Shown piece by piece: positions 63,449-64,000 of a DNA stretch of 64,000 bases (position 1 is its first letter; every line of letters starts with the position of its first letter). A program made the translations under genes and the position numbers. This DNA comes from Rhodanobacter ginsengisoli (GTDB lineage: Bacteria > Pseudomonadota > Gammaproteobacteria > Xanthomonadales > Rhodanobacteraceae). Location: assembly GCF_042657065.1 (NCBI RefSeq), contig NZ_JBHSNF010000002.1, positions 558,001-622,000 on the forward strand, given 5' to 3'. The notes below the pieces were generated by a model. It was not told the origin of the DNA. It ran no database searches and saw only the letters and a list, made by a program, of their open reading frames with translations.

Positions 63449-64000
63449 ATGAAAGCTTCCGACGTCAAGAAAGGCAACGTGGTCGAACACGACGGCACGG
63501 TCTATCAGGTGCGTGACATCGAACGCAGCTCGCCCAGCGCCCGTGGCGGCAACGTCACGTTCCGCTTCACCCTGTATTCGATCCCCGGCGGGCGCAAGTT
63601 CGACCTCAGCCTGCGCGCCGACGATGAACTCAGGGAAATGGATCTGGTACGCCGCGCCGCGAACTTCTCGTACATGGACGGCGACGCGTTCGTGTTCATG
63701 GACGCCGAGGACTATACCCAGTACCTGCTCTCGCCCGAGCTGGTCGGCGACAACGCCGGCTATATCGTGGAAGGCATCGAGGGCTACTACGTGCAGGTGA
63801 TCGACGACGCCCCGGTGGGCCTGCAGGTACCGACCAGCGTGGTCCTGACCGTGGTCGACACCGCACCGGAAATGAAGGGCTCCAGCGCCACCAAGCGCAA
63901 CAAGCCGGCCCGACTCAACACCGGGATCGAAGTGCAGGTGCCCGAGTACATCAGCAACGACGAGAAGGTCTGGGTGAATACGCTCACCGGCGAATTCGCC
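63449..64000 (+). CDS. efpL: Elongation factor P-like protein EfpL (YeiP), 3' end outside window
   Basis: 184 codons seen, close to the full length (190 in E. coli YeiP). The KOW-like N-terminal domain begins MKASDVKKGNVVEHDGTVYQ and continues 'RDIERSSPSARGGNVTFRFTLYS'; the S/P-rich 'SPSARGG' loop marks YeiP/EfpL rather than EF-P, whose loop has a modified Lys or Arg. OB-like domain 2 and 3 segments 'NTGIEVQVPEYISNDEKVWVN' are present. Related to polyproline-stall rescue. No clear Shine-Dalgarno precedes the ATG; the upstream inverted repeat reaches this site. Confidence 0.92.
   Translation, partial: MKASDVKKGNVVEHDGTVYQVRDIERSSPSARGGNVTFRFTLYSIPGGRKFDLSLRADDELREMDLVRRAANFSYMDGDAFVFMDAEDYTQYLLSPELVGDNAGYIVEGIEGYYVQVIDDAPVGLQVPTSVVLTVVDTAPEMKGSSATKRNKPARLNTGIEVQVPEYISNDEKVWVNTLTGEFA

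Overview
The window looks like chromosome of a high-GC gammaproteobacterium of the Xanthomonadales (Rhodanobacteraceae/Xanthomonadaceae type, for example a Rhodanobacter or Dyella relative). This is an inference from GC-rich codon use, the block murJ-ribF-ileS-lspA-ispH, a type IVa minor-pilin operon, an ECF42 sigma operon, a leucine-catabolism (liu) cluster and an efpL gene. No 16S gene is present to settle the genus.

Layout. 1-8.4 kb: a SnoaL-like gene divergent from a TetR regulator with a clear palindromic operator; a 1,252-residue GAF/GGDEF/globin-like/EAL protein; and a minus-strand ECF42 operon (YCII, VOC, YCII, sigma factor) with a matching ECF promoter. 8.4-17.6 kb: recC-recB-recD with start/stop overlaps. 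17.7-25.0 kb: minus-strand minor-pilin operon fimT-pilV-pilW-pilX-pilY1-pilE, preceded by a 40-codon truncated prepilin.

25.3-44.1 kb: an insertion of about 18.8 kb between two copies of a 16-bp sequence, one of them the 3' end of an intact tRNA-Thr gene. It holds a GT4 glycosyltransferase, a type I secretion fusion protein and ABC exporter, a giant RTX protein of about 4,000 residues, a small secreted protein and a small unknown ORF. The RTX protein begins with a GH24 (T4-lysozyme-type) muramidase domain whose E42/D51/T57 spacing equals E11/D20/T26 of T4 lysozyme. The secreted protein encoded 21 bp upstream has a signal peptide and is a candidate periplasmic immunity protein. This locus is my main candidate for an undescribed system: a type I-secreted RTX muramidase with its immunity protein on a tRNA-borne island. 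A 92-N assembly gap lies inside the RTX repeats.

44.2-54.7 kb: housekeeping ispH, lspA, ileS, ribF, murJ, rpsT; then feoA-feoB plus a small membrane protein under a Fur box, with a 273-bp inverted-repeat element between feoA and feoB. 54.7-58.6 kb: liuC-liuD-liuE (methylglutaconyl-CoA hydratase, methylcrotonyl-CoA carboxylase biotin subunit, HMG-CoA lyase). 58.7-64 kb: an exported amidohydrolase, two GNAT acetyltransferases, a YdeI-like protein, an RcnB-like protein, a short-chain dehydrogenase and a partial efpL.
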